Of a stretch of 64,000 bases of DNA, positions 42,677 to 50,879 are shown piece by piece. Position 1 is the stretch's first letter, and each line of letters opens with the position of its first letter. Below the pieces are notes generated by a model that did no database searches, was not told the DNA's origin, and was given only the letters and a program-made list of their open reading frames with translations. This DNA comes from Blautia_A aquisgranensis. GTDB taxonomy: Bacteria; Bacillota; Clostridia; Lachnospirales; Lachnospiraceae. Location: assembly GCF_040096615.1 (NCBI RefSeq), contig NZ_JBBMEJ010000001.1, positions 310,001-374,000 of the forward strand, read 5' to 3'. Both the position numbers and the translations under genes were made by a program.

Positions 42677-43894
42677 TCACCTCTGCTTATATGTAGCAAA
42701 GAACTCTTTCATCTTTTTCATGGCTTTATCCAGCTGGCGGATATCCGGCAGATATACAATACGGAAATGATCCGGCTGATGCCAGTTGAATCCTTTTCCC
42801 GGAACGATAAGAACCTGTTTATCATGCAGGAAATCCAGTGCAAACTGTTCATCATTGAAGATATTGAATTTTTCTGTATCGATCTTCGGGAAGATATAGA
42901 ATGCCGCACGTGGCTTCACTGCTGAAATTCCCGGAATATCATTAAGAGCCTTATAAATAAAATCTCTCTGCTCATACACACGTCCGCCCGGCTGGATATA
43001 TTCATTGACGCTCTGATATCCACCCAGTGCAGTCTGTACGATAGACTGTGCCGGAACATTGGAACACAGACGCATGGAAGAAAGCATGTTGATTCCCTCA
43101 ATATAACCTTTTGCCTTATTCTTTGCACCACTTAAGATCATCCAGCCGATACGGAATCCCGCAATCATATGGGACTTGGACAGTCCGGAAAAAGTAACAC
43201 AGAATACATCCGGTGCAAGAGATGCAATAGATGTATGTTTATATCCATCCATAACAAGACGGTCATAGATCTCATCAGAAAAGATGATCAGTTCATGTTC
43301 TCTTGCAATATCTGCGATCTGCTCCAGGATCTCCTTCGGATATACTGCACCTGTAGGATTATTCGGGTTAATGATAACGATCGCCTTGGTCCTTGGTGTG
43401 ATCTTGCTCTTGATATCCTCAATATCCGGATACCAGTCAGACTGTTCATCACAGATATAATGAACTACATTTCCGCCTGCCAGTGTTGCAGTAGCTGTCC
43501 ACAACGGATAATCGGGCGCCGGGATCAGGATCTCATCCCCGTTATCAAGCAGTGCCTGCATACAAAGGTTGATCAGCTCACTGACACCATTTCCTGTATA
43601 AATATCATTAATGGTAACTCCCGGGATCCCGCGAAGCTGTGCATACTGCATGATCGCCTTCCTTGCGGAAAAAATACCCTTGGAATCAGAATATCCCTGG
43701 GACGTACGTACATTGCTCAGCATATCAAGAATGACTTCCTGCGGTGCAGAAAATCCAAAAGGATACGGATTACCTATATTAAGCTTCAGGATCTCCATTC
43801 CGTCCTCTTCCATTCTGGCCGCCTCATCTACAACCGGTCCTCGCACGTCATACAGTACGTTGTCAAGCTTTGATGATTTCCCGAATGTTCTCAT
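42677..43894 (-). CDS. Alanine-type PLP aminotransferase (AlaA/YfbQ-like)
   Basis: A class I aminotransferase that probably makes alanine from pyruvate and glutamate. The 405-residue protein has PNNPTGAVYPKEIL (about residues 180-193), SDEIYDRLVMDG and the PLP-binding Lys in SGLSKSHMIAGFRIGW (near 245). The C-terminal segment VLIVPGKGFNWHQPDHFRIVYLPD carries the conserved substrate Arg. ATG 43894 follows AAAGGAGTGG. It is divergent from gdhA, which supplies its likely amino donor glutamate. It could instead be an aspartate or valine enzyme; exact specificity is not readable. Confidence 0.88.
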   Translation of the reverse strand: MRTFGKSSKLDNVLYDVRGPVVDEAARMEEDGMEILKLNIGNPYPFGFSAPQEVILDMLSNVRTSQGYSDSKGIFSARKAIMQYAQLRGIPGVTINDIYTGNGVSELINLCMQALLDNGDEILIPAPDYPLWTATATLAGGNVVHYICDEQSDWYPDIEDIKSKITPRTKAIVIINPNNPTGAVYPKEILEQIADIAREHELIIFSDEIYDRLVMDGYKHTSIASLAPDVFCVTFSGLSKSHMIAGFRIGWMILSGAKNKAKGYIEGINMLSSMRLCSNVPAQSIVQTALGGYQSVNEYIQPGGRVYEQRDFIYKALNDIPGISAVKPRAAFYIFPKIDTEKFNIFNDEQFALDFLHDKQVLIVPGKGFNWHQPDHFRIVYLPDIRQLDKAMKKMKEFFATYKQR

Positions 43895-44054
43895 AAAAAC
43901 CACTCCTTTACCTATTTTCACTATTATTTTAACTTTTTGTGTTCATAGTCAAAAAATATTTATTTCTATATCTTCTCACATTTGCTCCCTCAACGCAAGA
44001 AATAAAAATTTAAAAAATTTTATTTTAGCACTTCCCTTTTTTAGCATGTTAATG

Positions 44055-44060
44055 TATAAT
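44055..44060 (+). promoter_or_regulatory. Candidate -10 of the gdhA promoter
   Basis: TATAAT at 44055-44060, 56 bp before gdhA. The -35 region is not near consensus, which suggests control by an activator or a weaker promoter. Confidence 0.45.
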
Positions 44061-44115
44061 AGCACTCGAATTTAGTTTTCAACGCAATTTAATATGTGAT
44101 GAGGAGGAAACAACA

Positions 44116-45450
44116 ATGTCTTACACAGAAGAAGTTTATGAAAGAGTTGTAGCACAGAATCCTGGCGAGCCAGAATTCCATCAGGCAGTTAAGGAAGTTC
44201 TCGATTCCCTTAAAGTCGTAATTGACAAAAATGAGGAAGAGTATCGTAAACTTTCCATCCTTGAGCGTCTTGTAGAGCCAGAGAGGATTATCTCCTTCAA
44301 AGTACCGTGGATCGATGATAACGGAACTGTACAGGTTAACAAGGGATATCGTGTTCAGTTCAACAGTGCGATCGGACCATACAAGGGCGGCTTAAGATTC
44401 CATCCTTCTGTAAATCAGGGTATCCTGAAATTCCTTGGTTTTGAGCAGACCTTTAAAAACTCTCTTACAGGCCTTCCGATCGGCGGCGGAAAAGGTGGTT
44501 CCAACTTCGATCCTAAAGGTAAATCTGACAGAGAGGTTATGGCATTCTGCCAGAGCTTTATGACAGAGCTTTGCAAATATATCGGTGCAGACACAGATGT
44601 ACCGGCTGGTGATATCGGTGTTGGCGGACGTGAGATCGGATATCTCTTCGGACAGTACAAGAGAATCCGCGGACTCTATGAGGGTGTACTCACAGGTAAA
44701 GGTCTCTCCTTCGGCGGTTCTCTGATCCGTACAGAGGCTACCGGTTACGGTGTTGTATACATGCTCAACGAGATTGCTAAGGCTCACAATGATTCCGTAG
44801 AAGGAAAAACAATCGTTGTAACAGGTTCCGGTAACGTAGCTATCTACGCTGTTGAAAAAGCTACACAGCTTGGTGCCAAAGTTGTTGCAATGAACGACTC
44901 AAACGGATATATCTATGATCCGAACGGAATCAACCTTGACGTAGTAAAAGACATTAAAGAAGTTAAACGTGGACGTATCAAAGAGTACGCTGACCGTGTT
45001 GAGGGTGCTACTTACACAGAGGGACTTGGCATCTGGAACATCAAGTGTGATATCTATCTTCCATGCGCTACGCAGAACGAGCTTGGCCTTGACGGAGCTA
45101 AAACACTTGTTGCAAACGGCTGCAAGTATGTAGTTGAGGGTGCTAACATGCCTACTACTCTTGATGCAACAACATACCTTCAGGAGAACGGCGTTCTCTT
45201 CATGCCTGGCAAAGCCGCAAACGCTGGCGGTGTTGCTACATCCGCACTTGAGATGAGCCAGAACTCCATGAGACTTTCCTGGACAAGAGAAGAAGTTGAT
45301 GAGAAACTTCACAACATCATGATCGACATCTTCCACAAAGCTGATGACGCTGCTAAACGTTACGGCATGGAAGACAACTATGTTGTAGGTGCTAACATCG
45401 CCGGCTTCGAAAAAGTTGTCGATGCTATGAAAGCTCAGGGCATTGTTTAA
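44116..45450 (+). CDS. gdhA: NADP-type glutamate dehydrogenase
   Basis: GdhA interconverts 2-oxoglutarate plus ammonia and glutamate. The 444-residue protein, a hexameric small-type GDH, has GLRFHPSVNQGILKFLGFEQTFKNSLTGLPIGGGKGG (about 88-128) with the catalytic Lys in GGGKGG, then the Rossmann segment VVTGSGNVAIYAVEKATQLGAKVVAM. Start ATG 44116 follows GAGGAGGAAACAAC, a very strong site. The coding bias (frequent ACA, GTT, GCT, GGT) differs slightly from neighbours and suits a highly expressed gene. The gene has its own terminator. Confidence 0.97.
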   Translation: MSYTEEVYERVVAQNPGEPEFHQAVKEVLDSLKVVIDKNEEEYRKLSILERLVEPERIISFKVPWIDDNGTVQVNKGYRVQFNSAIGPYKGGLRFHPSVNQGILKFLGFEQTFKNSLTGLPIGGGKGGSNFDPKGKSDREVMAFCQSFMTELCKYIGADTDVPAGDIGVGGREIGYLFGQYKRIRGLYEGVLTGKGLSFGGSLIRTEATGYGVVYMLNEIAKAHNDSVEGKTIVVTGSGNVAIYAVEKATQLGAKVVAMNDSNGYIYDPNGINLDVVKDIKEVKRGRIKEYADRVEGATYTEGLGIWNIKCDIYLPCATQNELGLDGAKTLVANGCKYVVEGANMPTTLDATTYLQENGVLFMPGKAANAGGVATSALEMSQNSMRLSWTREEVDEKLHNIMIDIFHKADDAAKRYGMEDNYVVGANIAGFEKVVDAMKAQGIV

Positions 45451-45486
45451 TTTCAAGTTTCCTGACTCTTTAACGTGAGATCATAT

Positions 45487-45526
45487 AACCGGACCGCAGA
45501 GGTTTTTCCCTGCGATCCGGTTTTTT
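45487..45526 (+). terminator. Intrinsic terminator downstream of gdhA
   Basis: ACCGGACCGCAG pairs with CTGCGATCCGGT and runs into six T (45521-45526). Confidence 0.9.
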
Positions 45527-45562
45527 ATTTCTTTGAAACATTGCAGAACAATTTTCCATAAC

Positions 45563-45595
45563 AAAAAAACCAGCCGTCGCAAAGGACAGCCAGTT
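45563..45595 (-). terminator. Intrinsic terminator downstream of nrdR
   Basis: Minus strand AACTGGCTGTC pairs with GACGGCTGGTT (11 pairs, several G-U) around CTTTGC, followed by a T run to 45563. It lies about 70 bp past the nrdR stop, facing the gdhA terminator. Confidence 0.7.
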
Positions 45596-45665
45596 CTCTT
45601 TCTTCTATATATTATTCACGATCATCTTGCAGCTTCTCTGCAAATATAAATGTCTGAGAGCAACA

Positions 45666-46115
45666 TCAGTTTATCAGTTTCTTCAGTTCATCCATAAAAG
45701 TGCTGACATCTTTAAATTCCCTGTAAACCGATGCAAAGCGCACATAAGCTACTGCATCCAGATCTTTCAGATGTTCCATGACGATCTCTCCGATCTTGGT
45801 ACTGCTGATCTCACGATCCTCTGAGCGGAAGATATCTCCCTCTATGGAATCGATCATCTCCTCTACTCGCTCAATGGGAATGGGGCGTTTATAGCACGCA
45901 CGCAGAACACCATCCTGAATCTTGGATCTCTTATAGCTCTCACGATTCTGATCCTTCTTGATCACAGTCAGCGGAATCGTCTCCACTTTCTCATAGGTTG
46001 TAAATCTCTTCCCGCAGGCATCGCAGAGACGGCGGCGGCGGATAGAATTGGTATCCTCCACAGGTCTGGAATCCACAACTCTTGTATTATCCTGGTTACA
46101 GAACGGACATCTCAC
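45666..46115 (-). CDS. nrdR: Transcriptional repressor NrdR
   Basis: NrdR senses dATP/ATP and represses ribonucleotide reductase genes. With GTG 46115 (after AAAGGGGAGAG) the 149-residue protein begins with the zinc ribbon MRCPFCNQDNTRVVDSR, its second Cys pair being CDACGKRF. The ATP-cone follows (about residues 50-140, KRSKIQDGVLRACYKRPIPIERVEEMIDSIEG). No nrd gene is in the window, so its targets are elsewhere. It is divergent from ylmC-sigG. Confidence 0.96.
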   Translation of the reverse strand: MRCPFCNQDNTRVVDSRPVEDTNSIRRRRLCDACGKRFTTYEKVETIPLTVIKKDQNRESYKRSKIQDGVLRACYKRPIPIERVEEMIDSIEGDIFRSEDREISSTKIGEIVMEHLKDLDAVAYVRFASVYREFKDVSTFMDELKKLIN

Positions 46116-46150
46116 AAAACTCTCCCCTTTCCGGATCAATATTTATTTTT

Positions 46151-46180
46151 ATTATAAAATATTTGCATATAATGTGTCAA
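46151..46180 (-). promoter_or_regulatory. nrdR promoter with consensus boxes
   Basis: Minus strand TTGACA (46175-46180) and TATAAT (46151-46156) with an 18-nt spacer, 36 bp before the GTG start. Confidence 0.7.
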
Positions 46181-46191
46181 TAATTGGACTT

Positions 46192-46220
46192 GCATAAATT
46201 TTACAGATTTTCCATAAAAT
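46192..46220 (+). promoter_or_regulatory. Candidate sporulation promoter for ylmC-sigG
   Basis: GCATAAA (46192-46198) and CATAAAAT (46213-46220) with a 14-nt spacer fit the sigma-E-type consensus (KMATATT, CATACAHT) fairly well. The predicted leader would be very short (about 13 nt), so the call is tentative. A second candidate GTATA (46545-46549) with GAGAATCATC 15 nt on precedes sigG itself and only partly fits a sigma-F consensus. Confidence 0.35.
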
Positions 46221-46239
46221 CATATCAGGTGATGAATTT

Positions 46240-46494
46240 ATGCGTATCTGCGAACTGAAACAGAAAGAAGTGATCAATATCCACACCTGCAGAAGCCTTG
46301 GCTGTCCCATAGATGTGGAATTCTGCTGCGAAACATCCCGTCTGAAAGCTCTGGTCATGCCTGAGCCCGGAAAATTCTGCTGGTGTTTTTCCAAAGGAGG
46401 CGAATGTATCATTCCCTGGGACTGTATCCGTCAGATCGGAGAAGATATCATTCTTGTAGATTTCCGGAGCGAAAAACATCTCCCCGGAGAATAA
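46240..46494 (+). CDS. YlmC/YmxH-family PRC-barrel sporulation protein
   Basis: An 84-residue protein of the YlmC/YmxH family, a short PRC-barrel-type beta-protein of unknown exact role that is expressed during sporulation in Bacillus. Recognisable parts are MRICELKQKEVINIHTCRSLG and GYVxDVEFD-like GCPIDVEFCCETSRLKALVMPEPGK. Several Cys residues (CETS, FCWCF) are unusual for such a small protein. AGGTGATG precedes the ATG. It lies 113 bp upstream of sigG, the conserved neighbourhood of the family. Confidence 0.82.
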   Translation: MRICELKQKEVINIHTCRSLGCPIDVEFCCETSRLKALVMPEPGKFCWCFSKGGECIIPWDCIRQIGEDIILVDFRSEKHLPGE

Positions 46495-46607
46495 AAATCC
46501 ACCATTTGTCAAGGTCTATTATTTTTATTATTTTCACCGGAAAAGTATATTTCATCCGCCCTCTGAGAATCATCTTAATGTACCGACAAGACAAGGAGGA
46601 TTCTAAG

Positions 46608-47387
46608 ATGGCACTGAATAAAGTGGAAATATGCGGAGTAAATACCTCAACTCTTCCTGTTCTGAATCAGGAGGAAAAAGAGGAACTCTTCAAAAAAATC
46701 AAAGCTGGCGATGAGAAAGCCAGAGAATTGTACATCAAAGGTAATCTGCGGCTTGTTTTAAGCGTGATCCGGCGTTTCCAGAACAGCAACGAAAACCCAG
46801 ATGACCTTTTTCAGATCGGCTGTATCGGCCTGATCAAAGCAATCGACAATTTCGACACTACCCTTCAGGTAAAATTTTCAACCTATGCTGTTCCCATGAT
46901 TATCGGCGAGATCCGTCGCTATCTCCGGGATAACAACAGCATACGAGTCAGCCGTTCTCTGCGGGATATCGCCTACAAAACCATTTACACTAGGGAAAAT
47001 TATATGCGACAGCACTTAAAGGAACCAACCATCGCCGAGATCGCAGATGAAATCGGCATTGACAAAGAGATGATCGTCTATGCAATGGATGCGATCCAGA
47101 GTCCTGTCAGCCTTTTTGAGCCTGTATATTCCGAAGGCGGGGATACTCTTTATGTAATGGATCAGATCAGTGACCGAAAAAACAAAGAAGAAAACTGGGT
47201 CGAAGGTATTTCCCTGAGAGATGCCATGAACCGTCTTGGACAGCGGGAACGCCATATCATTGAACTCCGCTTCTACGAAGGAAAAACCCAGATGGAGGTT
47301 GCCGATGAGATCGGTATTTCCCAGGCCCAGGTCAGCCGCCTGGAAAAAAATGCTCTTCGAAGCATGCGGAATTACCTGCGTAATTAA
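46608..47387 (+). CDS. sigG: Late forespore sigma factor SigG
   Basis: SigG directs late forespore transcription. The 259-residue protein begins MALNKVEICGVNTSTLPVLNQEEK, the characteristic SigG N-terminus, and has region 2 (LRLVLSVIRRFQNSNENPDDLFQIGCIGLIKAIDNFD), region 3 (EPTIAEIADEIGID) and region 4 (TQMEVADEIGISQAQVSRLEKNALRSMR). ATG 46608 follows AAGGAGG; the long open frame upstream is an artefact of overlap with ylmC. Its presence with spo0A, spoIVB and spoIIIA confirms the organism can sporulate. Confidence 0.97.
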   Translation: MALNKVEICGVNTSTLPVLNQEEKEELFKKIKAGDEKARELYIKGNLRLVLSVIRRFQNSNENPDDLFQIGCIGLIKAIDNFDTTLQVKFSTYAVPMIIGEIRRYLRDNNSIRVSRSLRDIAYKTIYTRENYMRQHLKEPTIAEIADEIGIDKEMIVYAMDAIQSPVSLFEPVYSEGGDTLYVMDQISDRKNKEENWVEGISLRDAMNRLGQRERHIIELRFYEGKTQMEVADEIGISQAQVSRLEKNALRSMRNYLRN

Positions 47388-47450
47388 CTCCTGTTTCCCG
47401 TTTTTCTTACAGCTTTGGTTTTTACAGCTTTCGTTTGCCGGAAAAATATT

Positions 47451-47519
47451 ACGGCAGACTGCATGATTCCGCAGCTTTCCATTCGTTTATGGCACGGATA
47501 TCATTTTACAGTCTGCCGT
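47451..47519. terminator. Long-loop inverted repeat between convergent sigG and PPK2 gene
   Basis: ACGGCAGACTG (47451-47461) pairs perfectly with CAGTCTGCCGT (47509-47519) around a 47-nt loop. On the minus strand it is followed by AATATTTTT, so it probably ends the PPK2 transcript. No better terminator for sigG was seen in 47388-47535. Confidence 0.5.
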
Positions 47520-47535
47520 CATACATATGATTATA

Positions 47536-49014
47536 TTATTTCAGTGCTTTTTCAATCTCATCAATCACGATCCGAAGTGCTTTCAGTCTTGCATATTTCT
47601 TATCTACAGATTCCAGGATATGCCACGGTGCATAGGTTGTGCTCGTCTTCTGAAGCATCTCATCCACTGCTCCCTCATACTGATCCCATTTCTCACGGTT
47701 TCTCCAGTCCTCGTCTGTGATCTTCCAGCGCTTCTCCGGATTGTTCTGCCTGTCATTGAATCTGGCAAGCTGTGTATCCTTGTCTATCTGCACCCAAAAT
47801 TTCACGATCACAGCTCCCCAGTCAGAAAGCTCCTTCTCAAATTCATTGATCTCATTGTAAGCACGTCTCCAGTCATTCTCACTGCAGAATCCTTCCAGGC
47901 GTTCCACCATAACTCTTCCATACCAGGTTCTGTCAAAAATAGCGATATGTCCATCCTTGGGAAGTCTTGTCCAGAATCGCCACAGATAATGTCTTGCCTT
48001 CTCATGAGGTTCCGGGCTTGCAATCGGATGCACCTCAAAGCCACGGGGATCCAGTGCTTCGGCAATACGTTTGATGTTGCCGCCTTTTCCTGCTGCATCC
48101 CATCCTTCATAGGTAATGATCACAGGTACTCTCTTCCTGTACAGACGGTTGTGAAGACTTCCAAGCTTCGCCTGGAGTTCCTTGAGTTCTGTTTTATACT
48201 GCTCATCATCCACTTCTTTTCCGTCCAGTGGAATCTCATCAAGTTTTGGCATCTCCACCATCGGAAAAACATTCTGCAGGATTGGAACCGAATGCTTGCT
48301 GTTCTCCATGGCAATCTCAATATTGCTGATCATCGTCTCCAGCACCTGAAGCTCTGCCCATTTCCGGTCGCTGGCATCTATGATATACCACGGTGCCGAA
48401 GATGTATTGGTATCACGCATATACTGATCAAAAACCTTCCGGCATTTCTTATAATGATCGTTCTGCCAGAGATCATAGTCATTGATCCTCCAGCAGGTAT
48501 CCTTGCTCTCCAGAAGAACGCCCATACGTTTCTCCTGTTCCTTACGGTCGATCTGCATAAAGAATTTCAGAAGGACATAGCCATTATCTGTGAGCTGCCG
48601 CTCAAATCTCCGGATACTGTCGATACGCTTTACGTAAATCTCGCCTTTCAGATTTTTGTCCATTCGGTCACGGCAGGTCTGGTCCATCCATCCGGAATCC
48701 AGAAATGTGAACTTGCCTGCCTCCGGAATTTCCTTAAAATACCGGTAAAGAAATGGTCTTCGCAAATCTTCTTCTGTAGGCGCAGACATAGTCGCAACTT
48801 TGAAAAAACGGGGATCAATGTTCTTGATCACCTTACTTATGGTGCTGCCTTTTCCGGAGGCACCCCAGCCTTCAAACAGCACGATCACCGGAATCTTATG
48901 CTCCTTCAGTGCCATCTGAAGTTCATACAGTTTCGTCCTTGCAGTAACAAGCCGTTCCTTGATATCTTCTTTTTCCGGAATCAGTTCCGGGTTCCAGTTT
49001 TTTAACATCTGCAT
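47536..49014 (-). CDS. Two-domain polyphosphate:AMP phosphotransferase (PPK2 family)
   Basis: PPK2 enzymes phosphorylate nucleotides from polyphosphate. The 492-residue protein carries two tandem PPK2 domains. Domain 1 (about 25-230) has GWGASGKGST but reads LDSGWMDQTCRDRM where the lid motif should be; domain 2 (about 270-492) has GWDAAGKGGN and the full DRTWYGRVMVERL. The second domain is therefore the likely catalytic one, and the two-domain layout is that of polyphosphate:AMP phosphotransferases (AMP to ADP). ATG 49014 is preceded by AGGAAGGACG. Monocistronic, with a weak TATAAT at 49044-49049 (minus). Confidence 0.9.
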   Translation of the reverse strand: MQMLKNWNPELIPEKEDIKERLVTARTKLYELQMALKEHKIPVIVLFEGWGASGKGSTISKVIKNIDPRFFKVATMSAPTEEDLRRPFLYRYFKEIPEAGKFTFLDSGWMDQTCRDRMDKNLKGEIYVKRIDSIRRFERQLTDNGYVLLKFFMQIDRKEQEKRMGVLLESKDTCWRINDYDLWQNDHYKKCRKVFDQYMRDTNTSSAPWYIIDASDRKWAELQVLETMISNIEIAMENSKHSVPILQNVFPMVEMPKLDEIPLDGKEVDDEQYKTELKELQAKLGSLHNRLYRKRVPVIITYEGWDAAGKGGNIKRIAEALDPRGFEVHPIASPEPHEKARHYLWRFWTRLPKDGHIAIFDRTWYGRVMVERLEGFCSENDWRRAYNEINEFEKELSDWGAVIVKFWVQIDKDTQLARFNDRQNNPEKRWKITDEDWRNREKWDQYEGAVDEMLQKTSTTYAPWHILESVDKKYARLKALRIVIDEIEKALK

Positions 49015-49169
49015 CGTCCTTCCTGAATTTTTTGAATATTCATATTATATCACATTTATAGATATTTTACGATAAACTTTACATAAATTTTACAGACAGA
49101 TAATCTCTTTGGAATCTTCAGATTTTCTTTATAAATCCTGGTAAAATAATCAAAAAATATTTCACCCTC

Positions 49170-49198
49170 TTGACAATTCTTCTTCCGCTACATACAAT
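49170..49198 (+). promoter_or_regulatory. Strong promoter upstream of a small unknown gene
   Basis: TTGACA (49170-49175) and TACAAT (49193-49198), spacer 17 nt. The expected 5' leader is about 105 nt before the ATG at 49311, long for a 119-codon gene. No riboswitch structure was recognised in it. Confidence 0.65.
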
Positions 49199-49310
49199 AT
49201 ATGCGCTGATCGTTATATTTTTAACCGGCAAACTGCAAAGCAGTTATCTGGTACAAAGTTACATAGCTCTGCACCGGATGAATTTTAAAATTTGTTTCAA
49301 GGAGCATATC

Positions 49311-49670
49311 ATGAAACTTACAGAAGAACTTCTTAAAAAAATGGAAGAAAAAAAAGAGCTGTATGCAGACGGCATCATCATGCCGGACGGAGATTACCGC
49401 CTTATTACTGACGGACATCTGAAAACTCTTATGGCTCTTTTACCATATACAGAACATGAGATCTGGAAAATGATCCCGGAGGATGATTCCGCTCTCTTCT
49501 GGCTTGTGGAAAAAACAGGCTGTGTACTGACAGATGTGAATTCTACTATCGGAATGGAAATGACCCCTGCACAGGAAAAAACCTACAAGGCTCTTTCCGG
49601 CAGAGGCATCGTTTCATCTGAATATTATGATCTTACCAGACAACGTGAGAAATTCAGAGAACAGCATTAA
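49311..49670 (+). CDS. Small cytosolic protein of unknown function
   Basis: A 119-residue protein that I do not recognise. ATG 49311 follows AAGGAG, and the longer open frame from 49170 is rejected because it would start inside the promoter. It begins with a charged helix (MKLTEELLKKMEEKKELYADG), contains IIMPDGDYRLITDGHLKTLMALLPYTEHEIWKMIPEDDSALFWLVEKTG and ends with a Lys/Arg-rich helix. It has one Cys, no signal peptide and no membrane segment. It is transcribed alone from a consensus promoter and ends 5 bp from the convergent rhodanese-TtcA gene. Confidence 0.75.
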   Translation: MKLTEELLKKMEEKKELYADGIIMPDGDYRLITDGHLKTLMALLPYTEHEIWKMIPEDDSALFWLVEKTGCVLTDVNSTIGMEMTPAQEKTYKALSGRGIVSSEYYDLTRQREKFREQH

Positions 49671-49675
49671 GATTC

Positions 49676-50860
49676 TCAGTCATCATACCCTTCCAGGAAT
49701 GAATGTTTTACGCCATCCTTCTTATATGCGATTACCGTATGAAGATTGACATTCTCCACACTTCGGAAAATGTTGCTCTCAATATGTGGGTTTACTTTTT
49801 TAAGCTCTGCGATCAGATTCTTGATCTCCATACGTTTGGAAACACTGGTCCCGTCTGTACGGCAGGTGGTACATGTATCTGTAAATTTGCATGCACACTG
49901 GATAAAATGAAGATCATTGTAATCTCTCCAGTGCTTGATATCTGCCTCGCGGATCAGATACATCGGGCGGATCAGCTGCATTCCCTCAAAGTTTGTACTG
50001 TGAAGCTTCGGCATCATGGTCTGTACCTGTGCACCGTAAAGCATTCCCATAAGGATCGTCTCGATCACATCATCGTAATGATGTCCCAGTGCGATCTTAT
50101 TGCAGCCCAGCTCTTTTGCTTTGCTGTAGAGATAGCCTCTTCGCATTCTCGCACAGAGATAGCACGGAGATTTTTCAACATTGTAAACTGCGTCAAAGAT
50201 CTCTGTCTCAAAAACCGTGATCGGAATTCCAAGGATCTTTGCATTGTGCTCGATCAGTGCACGGTTGGCTTCGTTATATCCCGGATCCATCACGAGAAAT
50301 ACCAGCTCAAACGGAAATTTGTTGTGACGCTTCAGTTCCTGGAACAGCTTGGCCATCAGCATGGAATCTTTACCGCCGGAAATACAGACTGCGATCTTAT
50401 CTCCAGGCTTCACCAGCTCATAATCATTGATTCCTCTGGCAAATCTGGAAAACAGCTGTTTATGGAATTTCTTGCGGATACTGAGTTCAATATCCCTCTG
50501 GCGCTGTTCCTGTGCCTCATTTTTTTCCTCCGCACTGTCCTCTTTATTGGACATTTCCTTCTGCATCTGCTGCAGGATCCAGCCTGTATAGCCGCCCTTA
50601 AGGCTCAGTGCAGGAATTCCCTGCTCGCTTAACATCTGTGCTGCTTCCTTGCTGAAAAGTCCTCTGGTACAATAGAGAACCGGAATCCTGTCCCCTTTCA
50701 GCTCATCGATCCGTCCCTCAAGCTCCTGCTCCGGAATGGATACTGCTCCCGGGATCATTCCATATTCAACTGTTACTTTATCACGGGTATCTACCAGAAG
50801 ATATTTTTCCCGTTCTTTCTCCACCTGGTCAAAAGAAATCTCCAGTGTTTCTTCTATCAT
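49676..50860 (-). CDS. Rhodanese–TtcA-like fusion (tRNA thiolation-type PP-loop ATPase)
   Basis: The 394-residue protein joins an N-terminal rhodanese domain (about 1-100, active-site loop VLYCTRGLFSKEAA with Cys in YCTRG) to a TtcA/TilS-type PP-loop ATPase (about 145-340, CISGGKDSMLMAK). Conserved Cys residues in PCYLCARMRRG, and in CACKFTDTCTTC near the C-terminus, fit a TtcA iron-sulfur cluster. TtcA thiolates cytidine 32 of tRNAs; a rhodanese domain could deliver the sulfur as a persulfide. A charged linker (about 105-125) separates the parts. It follows the ferredoxin-like gene by 19 bp and shares its promoter. An alternative is another sulfur-transfer target. Confidence 0.85.
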   Translation of the reverse strand: MIEETLEISFDQVEKEREKYLLVDTRDKVTVEYGMIPGAVSIPEQELEGRIDELKGDRIPVLYCTRGLFSKEAAQMLSEQGIPALSLKGGYTGWILQQMQKEMSNKEDSAEEKNEAQEQRQRDIELSIRKKFHKQLFSRFARGINDYELVKPGDKIAVCISGGKDSMLMAKLFQELKRHNKFPFELVFLVMDPGYNEANRALIEHNAKILGIPITVFETEIFDAVYNVEKSPCYLCARMRRGYLYSKAKELGCNKIALGHHYDDVIETILMGMLYGAQVQTMMPKLHSTNFEGMQLIRPMYLIREADIKHWRDYNDLHFIQCACKFTDTCTTCRTDGTSVSKRMEIKNLIAELKKVNPHIESNIFRSVENVNLHTVIAYKKDGVKHSFLEGYDD

Positions 50861-50879
50861 GCTGTTTTTATTCCTTTCC

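Noticed and set aside
46383..46607. 75-codon N-terminal extension of SigG
   Set aside because: It overlaps ylmC in another frame; AAGGAGG and the conserved SigG N-terminus mark ATG 46608.
47527..49005. 492-codon open frame on the plus strand
   Set aside because: It lies antisense to the well-supported PPK2 gene, has no ribosome site and no family resemblance.
46193..49097. Shared 15-mer CATAAATTTTACAGA at 46193 and 49083 as a common regulatory site
   Set aside because: AT-rich sequence in AT-rich gaps; flanks differ and the second copy lacks the -10 match.
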